Positions 23,651 through 36,207 of a stretch of DNA of 64,000 bases are shown piece after piece; position 1 is the stretch's first letter, and each line of letters opens with the position of its first letter. The stretch comes from Sphaerolaimus hirsutus (Eukaryota > Nematoda > Chromadorea > Monhysterida > Sphaerolaimidae). The notes under the pieces are model-generated. The model did not search any database, was not told the DNA's origin, and worked only from the letters and a program-made list of their open reading frames with translations. Made by a program: the position numbers and the translations under genes. The stretch spans positions 15,504,529 through 15,568,528 of the forward strand of contig OZ038451.1 of NCBI GenBank assembly GCA_964036195.1, read 5' to 3'.

Positions 23651-23833
23651 AATGTCTCACGATGAACTTGGCAAAATGATGTTTTTACGTGGAAGAAAAA
23701 TAACGCATGTAAATCAGCTCGAAACTGCACGCCGTTTGGCGCACTTTCTCCGAAAGAATCATCATTTCTACTACAAATATTTCTGTGCACTCGAACATAA
23801 ATAGCAGCGAAATAATTAAATGAAAAAACACAC

Positions 23834-23845
23834 AATAAATTTCAG
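23834..23845 (+). promoter_or_regulatory. AATAAATTTCAG abutting the XYLB start
   Basis: A polyadenylation hexamer runs directly into a 3' splice-site-like TTTCAG that ends 11 bp before the XYLB ATG. It may be the acceptor of a 5'-UTR intron, a trans-splice acceptor, or chance. Confidence 0.3.
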
Positions 23846-23856
23846 CACCCCGCACC

Positions 23857-26800
23857 ATGAAACCAGAGTATATAGGCATCGACTTGAGCACGCAACAGGC
23901 AAAGTTGGTGCTGTGCGACGGACATCTGCGCCTGCTGGCAGAGTGCAGCGTGCAGTTTGAGGTCGACCTGCCTGGCTACAAGTCCGTTGATTTGTGTCTG
24001 GGTGCTGTGAGATGACTGGTTTCTGGGAGTGTGGGAGGTTTCAGAGCGTTTGAAAAGTTGGAGGACACTGCTCATCACTCAGCTCAGAAGATGTTTCACT
24101 TGATAATTAACTGTTTCACGTAGTTCCGCGCTGGTAGTCGTCACTCCAGAGTTGAAATACATACATACATTTTTTTTCTCTGCGACGGTCCACACTTCGC
24201 AACCATACTCGTCATAGATTTCACTACCATTCGTCTCAAATCTCGCATTAATGTGCTTTCCTCACAGAACCGTGGGTGGTGTGCACAAAAATGGCGAGCG
24301 GGTGACGTCGCCCGTGAAAATGTGGCTCCAAGCTATTGATATGTCATTCGAACGCGCCAGGCGGCAGATTGGCGCTGAGCTAGACTTTGCGCACGTGAAA
24401 GCGATTTCTGGATGCGCGCAGGTTGTGAAATTTTATAAGTTTTTGTGATATTTTTTGATTGATGTAACTTTTTTGATGCAGCAACACGGTAGCGTTTATT
24501 GGACTGAAGGCGCCGCTGAAAAACTGACCAATTTGGATCACGACCGGACATTGCTGGAAAATCTCAAAGTTCGTTTTGGTCTCGCGGGGTTTTTCCCCGG
24601 TCCTCTTTCATCTGGCAAAGGCGTCCCGTCCTAGACTACTAAATTAGTTAAGTGTCAACTGAATAAAACGGTACGTATAATGTTATCTCACTACCATTTC
24701 TGAACCACTGATTGTGAGCCTACCACTAATGCCAGTGTTCGCAGATGTATTTTCAGTTACTGCTCATCACTCGCAGGACAGTTTTTCTGTGCAAGACAGC
24801 CCCATTTGGATGGATGCCAGTACGGAAAGTGAATGTGCAATTTTAGATAAAGCATTAGGCTCCGCCCACGTTTGTATAGTTGATATTTTTTCAATTCAAC
24901 ATTCATTTGTGTCACTTTCAAACTACCGTATTTGCTCATTTGGTTGAATAATATCCCCTTGTATAATTTCCCCTCTTCAATAATCCCATCATGTTAGATG
25001 TCTGAGGAAAAAATTACCGTATTACCTCGAATTATCCCCCCCTTGAATTAACCCCCCCCCCTCGAATTAACCCCTCTCAAAATGGGCTGGGGAAATAATA
25101 AACCCTTATCACAATGATTGTTGTGTCCTTGTTTGAACAAAAATAGCATGTTATTTTGTTAATTAAGCATAATTCATGAAATGAGGTTTATACGTGAACC
25201 TGATTGAAAATTTTGACGAAATAAAAATTCTCCCTTGAAAAGTAGTTCCCCTCAAAAAAGTCTGACGAAAAATTATTCCCCGGGGGAATTATTCGAGCAA
25301 ATACGGTACCTCCATTCTCCATCAACTGCAGCAACTAGCGCGCGTGACCGGCTCCCGCGCCTATCATCGCTTCACCGGGCCGCAGATCATGCACATTGGC
25401 GCCACGCAGCACAAGCGCTTCCTCAACACTGAGGTGCGCAACAAAAATGAATTACCGTATTTCTTTGATATACTCGGCGTACGTGATAATCTGCCCTCGC
25501 ACTGATTTATGTCTCGTGTTGGAAGCGTGCCAATGACTATTAAATCATGCGATTTCCGTAAAAATATGAAAAAAATTCATCGATGTGAATATGTTAATGA
25601 ATAACATTATAACAACAATCAATTTTGTCATCTTTTAATGAAACTCGGACGCGTTAACCATCGTTGGCACACTTCCAGCGGGAACCACGCGTGCAGGGTG
25701 TAAAGTAACCGGAGTATACAATAGTAATTTTTCGATATGGTGGACCTCATTTTGGGGGCATTTTGAGTTATGCTGAAACTATTCCCAGAATGAAAGAATG
25801 CCGTGAATGCTTGAGGAACTCAAAATAGCGATTTGTAGTGCTTGATGTAGCTGAAGAATTTTTAGGATAACCTTCGGGCGGCAAAGGTAAAATATGCTTA
25901 TTCACAAAGTTTTGTTTTTCTATTGCTCGATGAGCAGATAAAAAGCAGCGGAAAAATTCTATTTTACGAAATACAGTACTTTTACCGTCGAAAATTTATC
26001 TCACGTGCACAACGTTTCAGCGCATTTCGCTCGTTTCCTCGTTCGCCTGTTCATTATTTTTGGGCCGCTACGCGCCCATGGATTACAGCGACGCCAGCGG
26101 CACCAATCTGTTTGACATACACGCAAAGACTTGGCACCCGGAGTTGCTGAAATGCGTGTTGGCACACTGCCAGGATGATTGCGGAGAATGCGGTCTCGAT
26201 GTCCACCGGCTGCAGGCGATGCTTGGGGAGCCTGTGTCTCCTGTCACAGATTTGGTGCGGGTTTTGTTGTATTTGTTTAATTTAAATACGCATATTTTTT
26301 ATCTTAAGAGTAACCCACCCTCCAATAACATCACCGTCAAACAAGCAGCCCTTGAATAGCACCTGAGGGTCAGCTAAATACATGAAAACAAGTCTGCCTT
26401 GAATAACTCCTCGTCGAAATTGTCTGACAAAATTATAAAATTCCGGGGTACCTCGGCGTTTATCGTGTATTTATCTATAAATATTTTCGATTTGCCATTT
26501 CGGTCCCGAAAATGCAGGGACCCATCTGCGACTATTTCGTGCGGCGGCACGGATTTTCGCCGCTCTGTCGCGTGGTCGTATTCACCGGCGACAATCCCTG
26601 TGCGTGTGTTGATGCACTGCTTTTGGCTCGTTTCCATATCACCCAATCCCAACACTTCCACTTCACAGCCGCAATCTGCGGCATGGCGCTGGGCGAGGGC
26701 GACGCGCTGGTCAGCTGGGGCACCAGCGACACGTTGCTCTGCGCCGGCGTGCCCCTGCAGCCGCTCGGCACCGGCGGCGATGGCAATTACGAGCTGATCA

Positions 26801-29800
26801 ATGTGCACCTCATGTGCGATCCGCTCGGCGCGGATAACGCTGTCATGGCCATGCTGTGGTGCGTTCACTTTGCGGTTCGGCGACCTGGTGCCAATTGCGA
26901 ACCCTGTAATATACCATTTAATATGTCAAATGTCATACAACATGTCAAATGTCATGCGAAGTGTCAAAATTCCCCAGAAAATGGCAATCGTACGTTTTAT
27001 ATTGTCCAGGAAATTTCTCATGACCTTTGACACTTTGCATAACATTTTACATTTTACAGGGTCTGGGACTGCCCCGTGGTGCATGCGATAATAAAAGTCA
27101 TAGGTTATCTTCAAGTGACACAAATTTTTCAAACTTGCCACTTGACTTCCACTTATAACTTAACCCACCACTTAACGCTTCTCCTGTGAAAGGGTTGACC
27201 GCTTCTTGGTAAATGGTAGGGTGCGGTCAATGGTACGTCATGGTGATGTACTTCACAAAATGTCCAAACCCTGATCTTGCCATACCTTCCCGATTAATAC
27301 AGCTTCAAAAATGGCGCGTTTACGCGTGAACGCGTTCGAAAGTCGCTCTGTTCCTGTGAGAAGTGGAGCGAATTTGACCAATTGCTGCACGACTCGCCGC
27401 CAGGAAACAACGGGAAAATGGCATTTTATTATGACTTCGCTGAAATTCTACCGAATGTGGGACCCGGCGATTGGAGATTTGATGAAAATGATAAAAATGT
27501 TTGTTCAATCGCGTTTTTTGCCTTTTAAAATACGTTCTGCATGGCACCGATCGGACCCTTTGCACATTTCCACTAAGTGCCATTCCCAGACCCTGTAAAA
27601 TCTAAAATGTAATGCAACGTGTCAAAAATTATGTAAAATGTAAAATTTTCGAGCATCTTTTTACAGGTCGGTTGACATTTGTCATGACATTTTTAAGGAC
27701 GTTTTTCAATTTGTTATGACATTTTTCAATTTGTCATGACATTTTTCAATTTGTCATGACATTTTTCAATTTGTCATGACATTTTTCAATTTGTCATGAC
27801 ATTTTTCAAGTTGCATGACATTTCACAGGCCATTTTACAGAGCCTAGGATCGGCCCAGAATCCAACGATACCGATCGGCCATTGATGGTGAGTTATTCTC
27901 ATCAATCTCTAACCACAACTGGTTCACTGCGCTCTTCAGGTGTCTGAACAATCGTTCGATAGCAGTGCGTCCGAGGCCCGTGCCGTGTTCGAGCACCAGT
28001 GCCTGGCCAAGTGGACGCACGCCGTGCGCGTCGGCATGCACCAGCCCAGTCTGTTCCTTTGCCTTAACCTAGCTCGAGTACAATACTTGAGTACGATCAG
28101 GTGTCAGTTACGCAAGTGGAGAACTGATAAGTAAAATGGCAAACCGCATTCAAATGGCAAAATGGCATTCACTTCGCGTTTGCCATTTTACTTCTCAATT
28201 CACTGCGCTTTTGCCATTTCACTTCGCTTTTGCCGTTTTACTTCTCACTTCTCCACTTGCAGAACTGGCCCCGGCACCGAGAAAATTTGAGAATGAACCG
28301 AAAAAAAATTTATGTGTGATAAGATATAACGTGGGAGAATTTGCCTCTGAGATTTGAAACTAGGGATGACCGAAAAAGGTTTTTTTTCAACGACAGGGTT
28401 TCTTAATAAAAAACCCGTTTTTTCAAAAATAGGGTTTTATTTTAAAATAACACCGTTTTTTTCAAAAGTTCCCAGATATGGTTATGAGTCAACATATACA
28501 GGTATATCAGACAGGTGACAGTACTTTGTGGTGTTATATTTAGCCATATAATGGCTGTGGAGCCATGGAATATCATTATAAGTGATGATTTCTGTCAAAA
28601 ATATCCATTTTATGTCGACTTATTACGAATATTGGATTTTGTCGAATGTTTGTGACTTCAAGTGAAGTTGGCCTTGGAATAGTGTTTCAATTAGGTTACA
28701 ATAGAAAGCTAATTCATTAGAAGTGATTTTTCACACTGTACAAGTATATGGAGGCACATTGACTGGATATTATAAACTACACTAACATATCACGGCTTAA
28801 TGTGCCTACACACACTAGTTTTCACCGTGACTTCGTGTGAAAACTGAAATTTTTTCAAATTCAAATATACGAACATGGTTGAATGATTAAATTTAATTTA
28901 AATTAGAATTTAAATTAATGAAAGTTAAGCTTTGAAAATTTGAAAAATAAAACACCTATAGCATACAATAAGAGTAGGCTGGATGTCGCCATGTCGCCAT
29001 TTCAGTTTTCACATCAGTCACGGTGAAAACTAGTGTGTGTAGGGCCATTATGGCACAAATCGAAGCTTTTACATTAACAATGCCGCAACACCAATGAAAA
29101 CAGCCACAAAAAGTAAGGTGCATGTGAAATTGCGCGCTTGCGCGCAAAAAAATTGCAAAATACCCAGTGCTTAGTACAAAAAATTTTGGTTAAGGTTTTT
29201 TTTAAAACGGTTTCGATGGTCGGGTTTTTTTTAAAAATAAAACGTTTTTTTATTTAAAAAAAACCTTTGAAAAAACCCTTGGCCATCCCTATTTGAAACC
29301 TTGCATTTGTGGCACTACTCTAGCTCGGCGCATGCAGTATTCACTGTGCAATTTGAACACATACAAAAAAACACATTTCAAGTAGTAGAAAGCTAAAATT
29401 GCGTAATTTCACGCCCAGCCGCTTTACTCTGCTCTCTGATGCATAAATACACATCCCTATCCACTCCCCATCCCTCCCAGAGCGTCTACTAGTAACTGGC
29501 GGGGCTGCGTCCAACCTGTCGCTGCAGCACACGTTGGCCGACGTGTTCGGCGCGCCCGTGTTCGCGCAGCCGGCCAGCGGAAACGCGGCTGCTTTGGGTG
29601 CTGCGTATAGGGCAAAGTTTGGTGAGGAACATTGACCACTTTGTAGTGGTCGTTGTTTTGCGGTCATTTGGTTGCGGGGTTCGATCGAGAAAGGGACGTC
29701 TGTGATCAAACTGCCTTTATTTTTACGAGCTTTGCGATCATCAGCGTGCAAGTTGTTACGTGAAAAGTGGTAGTGAAGTTGTATTGTCAAGTTGTAGTGA

Positions 29801-30094
29801 AGTTGAACCGGTGTGTCAAGTGACAACTACCAAGTATTAAAAATATGCTTGTATGTTTGAATATTTCACGTCACTCGCACTTTTTGTCAACTCGCATAAT
29901 CGTCACCTGTACTTCTTTTTTGCGCAGCGCTACGTGATGACAAATCTATGAACTTCAACGACATGTGCTCCACGGCCGTGCACTACGAGCTGATAGCCGA
30001 GCCCCGACCTAATTTACGGGCCACATACGATCGAATGGCCCAGCGATATGTGCAGTTGGAACAGAGAATATTGCAGGGTTCGCAAGGAGTTTGA
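23857..30094 (+). CDS. XYLB: Xylulose kinase (xylulokinase)
   Basis: FGGY-family sugar kinase that phosphorylates D-xylulose to xylulose 5-phosphate in the cytosol (glucuronate-xylulose pathway). Exons: 23857-23981, 24268-24421, 24482-24568, 24777-24869, 25332-25433, 26021-26254, 26518-26599, 26669-26858, 27303-27498, 27940-28048, 29481-29621, 29928-30094; all phase-consistent, 559 residues, close to the animal enzyme's length. Seen: N-terminal phosphate motif GIDLSTQQAK; SGCAQQHGSVYW; PIWMDASTESEC; VTGSRAYHRFTGPQI; PMDYSDASGTNL; the FTGDNP segment with the catalytic-type Asp; WGTSDTL; CFKNGAFTRERVR; and the adenine-binding LVTGGAASN followed by SGNAAALGAAYRA. Every FGGY hallmark is present and no break is seen. 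It lies in tandem 468 bp after PSMD1. Introns carry several MITEs, including a complete hAT-like element in the 28049-29480 intron. Confidence 0.95.
24924..25307. mobile_element. ACCGTATT-type MITE
   Basis: TACCGTATTTGCTC at the left returns as GAGCAAATACGGTA at the right, with C-rich and G-rich phrases inside. An inner TTACCGTATTACCTCGAAT suggests a second copy nested at about 25014. Lies in an XYLB intron. Confidence 0.6.
26902..27061. mobile_element. CCCTGTAA-type MITE
   Basis: CCCTGTAATAT at the left and ATTTTACAGGG at the right, with ATGTCAAATGTCAT phrases between. A related copy is at 27591-27842 and a poorer one at about 30447-30602. Confidence 0.45.
27591..27842. repeat. CCCTGTAA-type MITE with 20-bp tandem repeat
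   Basis: Starts CCCTGTAAAATC and ends near CATTTTACAG. Positions about 27700-27815 contain roughly six units of ATTTTTCAATTTGTCATGAC. Lies in an XYLB intron. Confidence 0.65.
28361..29291. mobile_element. hAT-like element, TAGGGATGG family
   Basis: Exact 8-bp duplication TTTGAAAC (28353-28360 and 29292-29299). Ends TAGGGATGACC and GGCCATCCCTA, subterminal AACCCGTTTTTT and TTAAAACGG-type arrays, GCGCGC palindrome near 29132. A foldback MITE (28805-29044) is inserted in it. Confidence 0.9.
28805..29044. mobile_element. Foldback MITE nested in the 28361 element
   Basis: CCTACACACACTAGTTTTCA returns as AAAACTAGTGTGTGTAGGGC. The ACTAGT end is kept but the inner word is TTTTCACC, not TTGACATC. 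Confidence 0.65.
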
Positions 30095-30249
30095 AAAAAA
30101 TTAAGTAGTTGTTTTTTTATGAGATTTTGCTACTTTACTTGATTGTTTATTTTGTCGATTTTGAGTTTACATATCTTTACGTAAGAGTGATTGTCTTAAC
30201 ACTTATCCACATAGGCCAAATATTCTGTTAGAGACAAGGAACTATGCCA

Positions 30250-30426
30250 TGAAGAATGCACCACTCGCGCGTGTGGTCTGTCTGTGCGGGGGAGATAAGT
30301 ACTCTGCGTACGGCACCGGTGCAGCGTGGTGCAATGCAGTGCCCTGTGGTCTTCCAGATGCACTTGCTGCTGCCGCCGGCATTAGTGGTGGAAGTGCGCC
30401 GCGGGTCCGTTCAGAAGCTTGTTGAG
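30250..30426 (+). other. GC-rich open patch of unknown nature
   Basis: A 58-codon frame from an ATG, rich in Ala, Gly and Cys (for example CGGDKYSAYGTGAAWCNAVP), just after XYLB. The opposite strand is also open, so strand is unclear. Its 3' side runs into a transposon end near 30447. It could be an exon remnant. Confidence 0.15.
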
Positions 30427-30811
30427 CGACATGGTGACAATCCCAGGCCCTGTAAAGTCAAATGTGATGTAAACTGTCATGCAAAGAATAAATTGTGATG
30501 ACAAATGTCAAGTAGAGTGTCAATTGTCATGCGAAGTTTAGTAATAACATATTTTTTGATTGACATTTTACACTTTATACTTTGTCTGACAGGGTTTTTG
30601 AAGGGTCTGGGACTGCCGCATGTATTAGATGGAATTTGAGTAATCAACAAACGCTGCCCAGTGTTTGTCAGGTAAAATAACCAATCTCGCAACAAAAATT
30701 TACAATCAACTGGAAAGCCCGCCCTGCCGCTAATTAACTCCCCTCCACACATAAAATACAACTTGTAGCTTTTCTTGCCAGACAATAGAAGCAAGCACAT
30801 TTGGTTTCAAA

Positions 30812-30955
30812 ATGGGCGCCCTTGCACCACTATCCTCGGGTGTCACGCCACCGGTGTCAGGGGACTTTCAACGATACGAGCGCGGCCGCGTGACGTTGTC
30901 GCTTTGTGCGACTGTGTCCATGCGCAACGGTCTCAACTTTTCCCCATCCGCTCAA
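30812..30955 (+). other. Short open frame, possible exon remnant
   Basis: A 47-codon frame starting MGALAPLSSGVTPPVSGDFQ and containing YERGRVTLSLCATVSMRNGL, more protein-like than its AT-rich surroundings. It lies just upstream of a transposon insertion at 31036. No homologue is recognised. Confidence 0.15.
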
Positions 30956-31035
30956 TAGTTGCGCTGAGGTATTTAGTTTTTATTACGCACGCTGCTTGTG
31001 GTGTGACTTGTGGTATTTTATTCATGTGTCTTGGA

Positions 31036-31648
31036 TAGGGTGTCAAAAAAATTATTTTACGGAAAACGGAAACGGAAACGGAAAAATTTTTTCAGCGGCC
31101 GGAAAACGGAACGGAAAACGGAAAAAATTTTGCACTTGGCGGAAAACGGAAACGGAAACGGAAAAAAATTTTCAGCGGCCGGAAAACGGAAAAAGAGGCC
31201 GGAAAAACGGAAACGGAAAAATCAAATTTGCACGGAAATTGCTGAAATTTTGCTGGAAAACAGGTAAAATTTGCTGAAAATTTGCTGGAAACAGAAATTT
31301 TTTCACATCATTGACAATCTGCATGAATTTTTACCAGTTTGGCTGATCAGAAAACAGAAAGTTGAGCAAGAAAAAGGTAAAATGAGGCAGAAAAATGGAA
31401 AATTGAGGCAGAAACTGGAAAAAAGGTGGAAAAACTGGAATTGAGGCGGAAAACGGAAAAAAGGCGGAAAAACTGAAAATTTAGCCGGAAAACGGAAAAT
31501 GACCCGGAAAAACGGAAACGGAAAAAAAAGTTGCCGGAAAACGGAACGGAAAACGGAAAAAAAATTTCAGCAGCCGGAAAACGGAACGGAAAACGGAAAA
31601 AATTTGACTCCGGAAAACGGAAACGGAAAACGGAAATTTGACACCCTA
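31036..31648. mobile_element. hAT-like element with AAACGG array
   Basis: Exact 8-bp duplication GTCTTGGA (31028-31035 and 31649-31656). Ends TAGGGTGTCAA and TTTGACACCCTA. Interior is dominated by GGAAAACGGAAACGG repeats on one strand. Sister copy at 48459-49035. Confidence 0.92.
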
Positions 31649-32462
31649 GTCTTGGACACCTATAGATGGTCTATTTTTGGGCTTTTGTTTCTTACGAATT
31701 TGATTCGGGGATTTCATACCAGGTTGTTATTGACTTCTCAGAATTTCTTAGGTATTTGGATATTTTTTATTCATTCTTGTTCAGTCTAGATTTCCTGTCC
31801 AATAAAATGATTACCTACCTACATATAAAGCTATTTAAGTAATAAATAATTCAAATTACGAATGTGCGAAAGTGACCAAATATATCACATCATAAATCTA
31901 ACCAACAATCAAAAGTGTCGACTGCGACTCGTTTTCTATATCCCTCGATTGTTGTCTTTAGGATGGAACGTTTTTCAGCCAGTACATAAAACTTTTCAAG
32001 GGGCAATATGTGGTTATCCTAAATACACGATGACCTTCTCCCCGCTAAAAAATATCAGATACCTAAGTACATATCAGAAGATTCATTTTTCATCGAGTCA
32101 TGACCATGAAAAGTAAATGCGCTGTCTTACTATTTTTGGAACAGTTTAAATGACATGGAGAAGACACTGCAACCGAGTAAGACATTCGGCCTTCAATTTA
32201 ACTATCGGTTTGGGATCGATTAAAAATCACCGCAACTTCTACATAGTTTACCACATCACCGATTTCTCCAACCACAAATCAATACGTTCAAGCCTCGTAA
32301 CCTTGTGAAATTTACCGCCTTTTATACCCATCAATTTTTCGCTTTTCTGACCCACCCTGTACCCAAGCGCACATCAATTCGATCAGAGCGACTGCCTTCT
32401 AGCATTGTTGTAAAGGTTGAGTGACCTTGTGGTTTGTTTGTGGCCCGCGTAGGTAGTAAATA

Positions 32463-32690
32463 GTAGTGATGGTGTGGCACCTGGCGCCATTTTTTCCGGT
32501 GGTCAAGTGGCGCATGGCGCCATTCTTTAATGGTGCCGATAAATTGAATTCTTCGCATCTTCACCTGCGTAAATAGCTTAAATATCTGTTCTTGAATATT
32601 GAGCATCAAAATTCCAGCCATGGTTGATGCTGTTTCCCCATCGGCGCCTAGCGCCTTTTTTATGGCGCCTTTCCATCACTAGTACACTGT
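32463..32690. mobile_element. TAGTGATGG / GGCGCC element
   Basis: TAGTGATGG at the left and CCATCACTA at the right with CTGGCGCCAT arrays between. No clear duplication is visible. A related GGCGCC block is at 42400-42585. Confidence 0.45.
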
Positions 32691-33188
32691 GTGACATGCG
32701 AGTGCGTTCTGCCAAAAATCATTTATTTATGCGGTACTGAATGTCTTTATGCATAATTCATCCCATTTTTAGCGTGGGTTTACCGCGCTGCGCAGGTAGA
32801 AACCAAATGCGTGTAGATTTGCTCTCTTTTTGGCGCTGTTTTGTATTGTCGTACAAATTGAAGAGGCAGCGTTAGAAAAACCTTATTTCACATTGTTGTG
32901 TTGTATTTAGAAGTGCTATGTAATTACTTTGATTAAGCTGCAGTTATCATGCATTTGAATTGAAATAAGCTCCACCAATTATTTTTATCCGCCTAAAGTA
33001 TCCGTTCCCAAAATTGTATTTGTATAATCCCCTTGATAAGGTGATTATGCGACTGCAATGTTCTGGATGGGAGAAAATATGCACAGAAAGTACTCTACGC
33101 ATTGTCACTTTATGGAACTATAATTTTCGCAAAACTCTCAACTTTCGCTTCACGGTCTTTTGGCTAAGACCCACTAAGTATGAGTATT

Positions 33189-33597
33189 TACCGTATTACC
33201 TCGAATTATCCCCCCCTTGAATTACCCCCCCCCTTCGGAATGATGTACGTCATGTACATAATAAATACGTCATGTACATAATAAATACGTCATGTACATA
33301 ATAAATACGTCATGTACGCAATGTACATGATGTATATTACTGTTAATTTGCATTGCAGCTACACATAGAGTAGTTTGTGTAGCTATCTACGTTTTTATGT
33401 CCAAATATATCCTGTTTGGACACATTGATTACCTGTTTTGGGTACGCAAATGCCTACTATTTACTACGATCCTTACGAAAATTTCTGACGAAATAATAAC
33501 CCCCCCCCTCGAATAAACCCCCCCATCGAATTAACCCCCCCCCCCCAACTAAGCGAAATAATTAACCCCCATGGGGGTATTTCGAGGTAATACGGTA
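33189..33597. mobile_element. ACCGTATT-type MITE
   Basis: TACCGTATTACCTCGAA returns as TTCGAGGTAATACGGTA; contains C runs and, at 33244-33315, a tandem 20-bp unit TACGTCATGTACATAATAAA of about 3.5 copies. Confidence 0.7.
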
Positions 33598-34491
33598 TGT
33601 GCATAAATATGGGTACCCACACTAATTTCTGGCAGTAATTCGTTGTACTGATGACTGAAATTGTAGTGCAAACATGCACGTTTCGAGTAAATAAAATTGA
33701 ATCTTCGGGCAACCCAGTAAATTAATATTTGTAGAAAATGGACTTTTATTTCCCTTGGAACCTGAGATGTTAGAATTAGAAACATGAGGAAAGGAGCATA
33801 AATTCTATGGCACTCAAATTGAAAATTACTCTAAGCATGCCAACATTTTAAGTAATTTAAAATAGATATATTTACTTCGGCACATGCAAGATGATTGTGT
33901 AATCACTCGTATGCTCTATTTATATTTCGCTGAACACATCAAACAGCATTGGTAGCTTCCAGTGTAAAAGTAAGGGTGCATCTGGAAGATGGCCATTTTA
34001 TGGCTCCCACTAGAATAACTTTTAGTGCAGAAGTCCATAACTAGTGTTCATTTTTATTGACTCAGCCCGGCAGCACGAGTGCAGCCAAACCAAATATTGT
34101 AGAGTGCTGTGTTTTATTGCCCCTTCCTATTTTACCCACACGAATAGGTAAAATATGTGCATTTACACGTGTGTATGTAGTGCCACCCACTGGGTGGGGC
34201 GTGTGGAAAGTTTGTTCCAACATCTATTTGCTCGGAATATGGCCATGAAATTGACGTATTTTAGCTATGTGAGCATGACATCACGCTGCAGTATTTATGT
34301 AAAGCAGATTTTTCCATAATTTCAATAGTATTTACCGCTCGTAATAGACGCACGCGGCTTAGTGTGACTTGATTTAAAGTCAATATTCCCTATTGCTGTG
34401 AAGTATTTGTGTGTGACGTATTAATGGAAATAAAAATTTCAAATTGAAATATCATTGAGTTAGCGTATCAGTGTGCACCTCTGTGCAGAAA

Positions 34492-34858
34492 TACCGTATT
34501 TCCTCGAAATACCCCCAGGTCTGAGCCAGCCGACAAAAAATACACCCACCTCGAAATACCCCCCATCTCGAATAAGGTACATCATGAATGTAATGTACTA
34601 TGCATTGATTGCTGGCAATTTTCACTGCAGCTACACGTACAATAGTTTATGTAGCTAGGTATCCACATTAATGAATATGTCTAAAAATATCCTGTTTTTT
34701 ATTACCAGTTTTGCGTATTCTTTGGTAAAAGCCTTTTCTTTACTACGACCTTTCATGGAAACTTCTGGCGAAATAAAAACCCCTCCCCTAGAATAACCCC
34801 CTCAAAATTTGCTGGCGATATAATAAACCCCCTTGGGGTATTTCGAGAAAGTACGGTA
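34492..34858. mobile_element. ACCGTATT-type MITE
   Basis: TACCGTATTTCCTCGAAA at the left returns as TTTCGAGAAAGTACGGTA at the right, with CCCCC-rich phrases inside. Same body as the 33189 copy, including TGCAGCTACAC and TATCCTGTTT. Confidence 0.7.
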
Positions 34859-35723
34859 AATGTAAGAAAAATTTTGTCGTCCGTTTTGCCTGCGTTTCGA
34901 TAAAAACTAATAGACAATTGCCCATTTTTTTATATTTTCTTCCCATGGAATTTGTCTAAAAAATAATCGCGCTCGATTATTCAGTAGGCAAACTGGAGAG
35001 ATTAGTCTGAATAACCCTTCAAATTTCTGAAATTCCATTGTGAAAAATGGAGTTCCACTTAGACAGCTTCAAGGGCACTACAAGTTGCACAAATTGCTCG
35101 TTATTTTTTGATCATTGGAAAAATATGTTTGAATTCCAACATAATACAACATTAGGTAGGCCCCTTAAAAACAACAAAATGCAAAGTGAAAACCGGTTTC
35201 AGGTACGTTGACCTATACGTTTGAAATCACGGAAATGGGATTAGAACTTTGTTCAATTCACAACCGGTGATCACCATCGATGAATTTCGAATTTGTCTGA
35301 AAAGTTATTGCAGTTTTCAATTGAAGTGCGTGTGATGGGCAACCGCCGCAGGTTACATTCTCGATATTACAATTAGGTATAGACCGCAAAATAAATATTA
35401 CATTTGCAAATTCTCTTGATTGATAATGTATTGATGTTGAATTCAATCGCATTCCATGAGATATTTGTGTATACGAAATTGGTCCCAATTTCTGCTTTCC
35501 CAATTCTATGCGCGGAATATTTATAAATAGGTATTTTACATTAATCGAAATTGATAAATATTTATGTAGGGCATGCTCCATTGTCCTGCACTTCAGACAG
35601 ATAAATGGTTTCATACGGTATATTTCAGGCGAACTTTTCGCTAGGATAAATATTTATAATAGCAAACCCCGGTTGATTTACAATCCGTCTTTGGCGAGTA
35701 AGTTTCTCAGCACTTGTCCAAAC

Positions 35724-36207
35724 CAGAGTTGTTAAAAGTACCGAACTCTTTTCAAAGTATGTTGTGTATGCGTAAAGTATTTTGTTTTAACTAACCCCTT
35801 AAGTACAGAAAGCGTAAAGTAAATTTTTTTTACTTTCACTCACGAGTAAATGTGAGCAAAATACTTTTTCCCCAGAAAGCATAAATGCGAGTATTTTTTC
35901 CCAGGAAAGCGTAAAAGGGAGTAAAATTATATTTTCTTTCCGGAAAAGATCATTATGAATGTTTACCCTGGACAACAAGAAGGTGTCTTCTGTCTATTCA
36001 TAAGTATTCTTTATGAAAAGCAGGGGCTCAAATGGCAAAAATACTCTCTCTGTACTCACAAAAATTACGTTACTGTACTCGAGTACTCTCAAAAAGTAAG
36101 CGTACAGGCGAGTACAAATACTTTTTCAAAGTATGCGTATGCCTATTTACTCGGTACTCGAGTATGCGTACTTTTTGAGTAAAGGTAAATACGCATTAAA
36201 AACTGTG
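35724..36207. mobile_element. hAT-like element, CAGAGTTG family
   Basis: Starts CAGAGTTGTTAAAAGTACCG and ends TTAAAAACTGTG; flanks GTCCAAAC and GTCCAAAG differ by one base. Filled with AAAGTATTTT, AGCGTAAA and GTACTCGAGTA phrases. Confidence 0.75.

Noticed and set aside
31010-31789. Lys/Asn/Gly-rich open frames
   Set aside because: Translation of the AAACGG array; low complexity only. The same applies to the Pro/Asp/Arg/Ser frames at 61264-62100 from the GATCCC array.
33189-33597. Direct repeats resembling a CRISPR array
   Set aside because: The 20-bp units are contiguous, without unique spacers, and lie inside a MITE of a eukaryotic genome.
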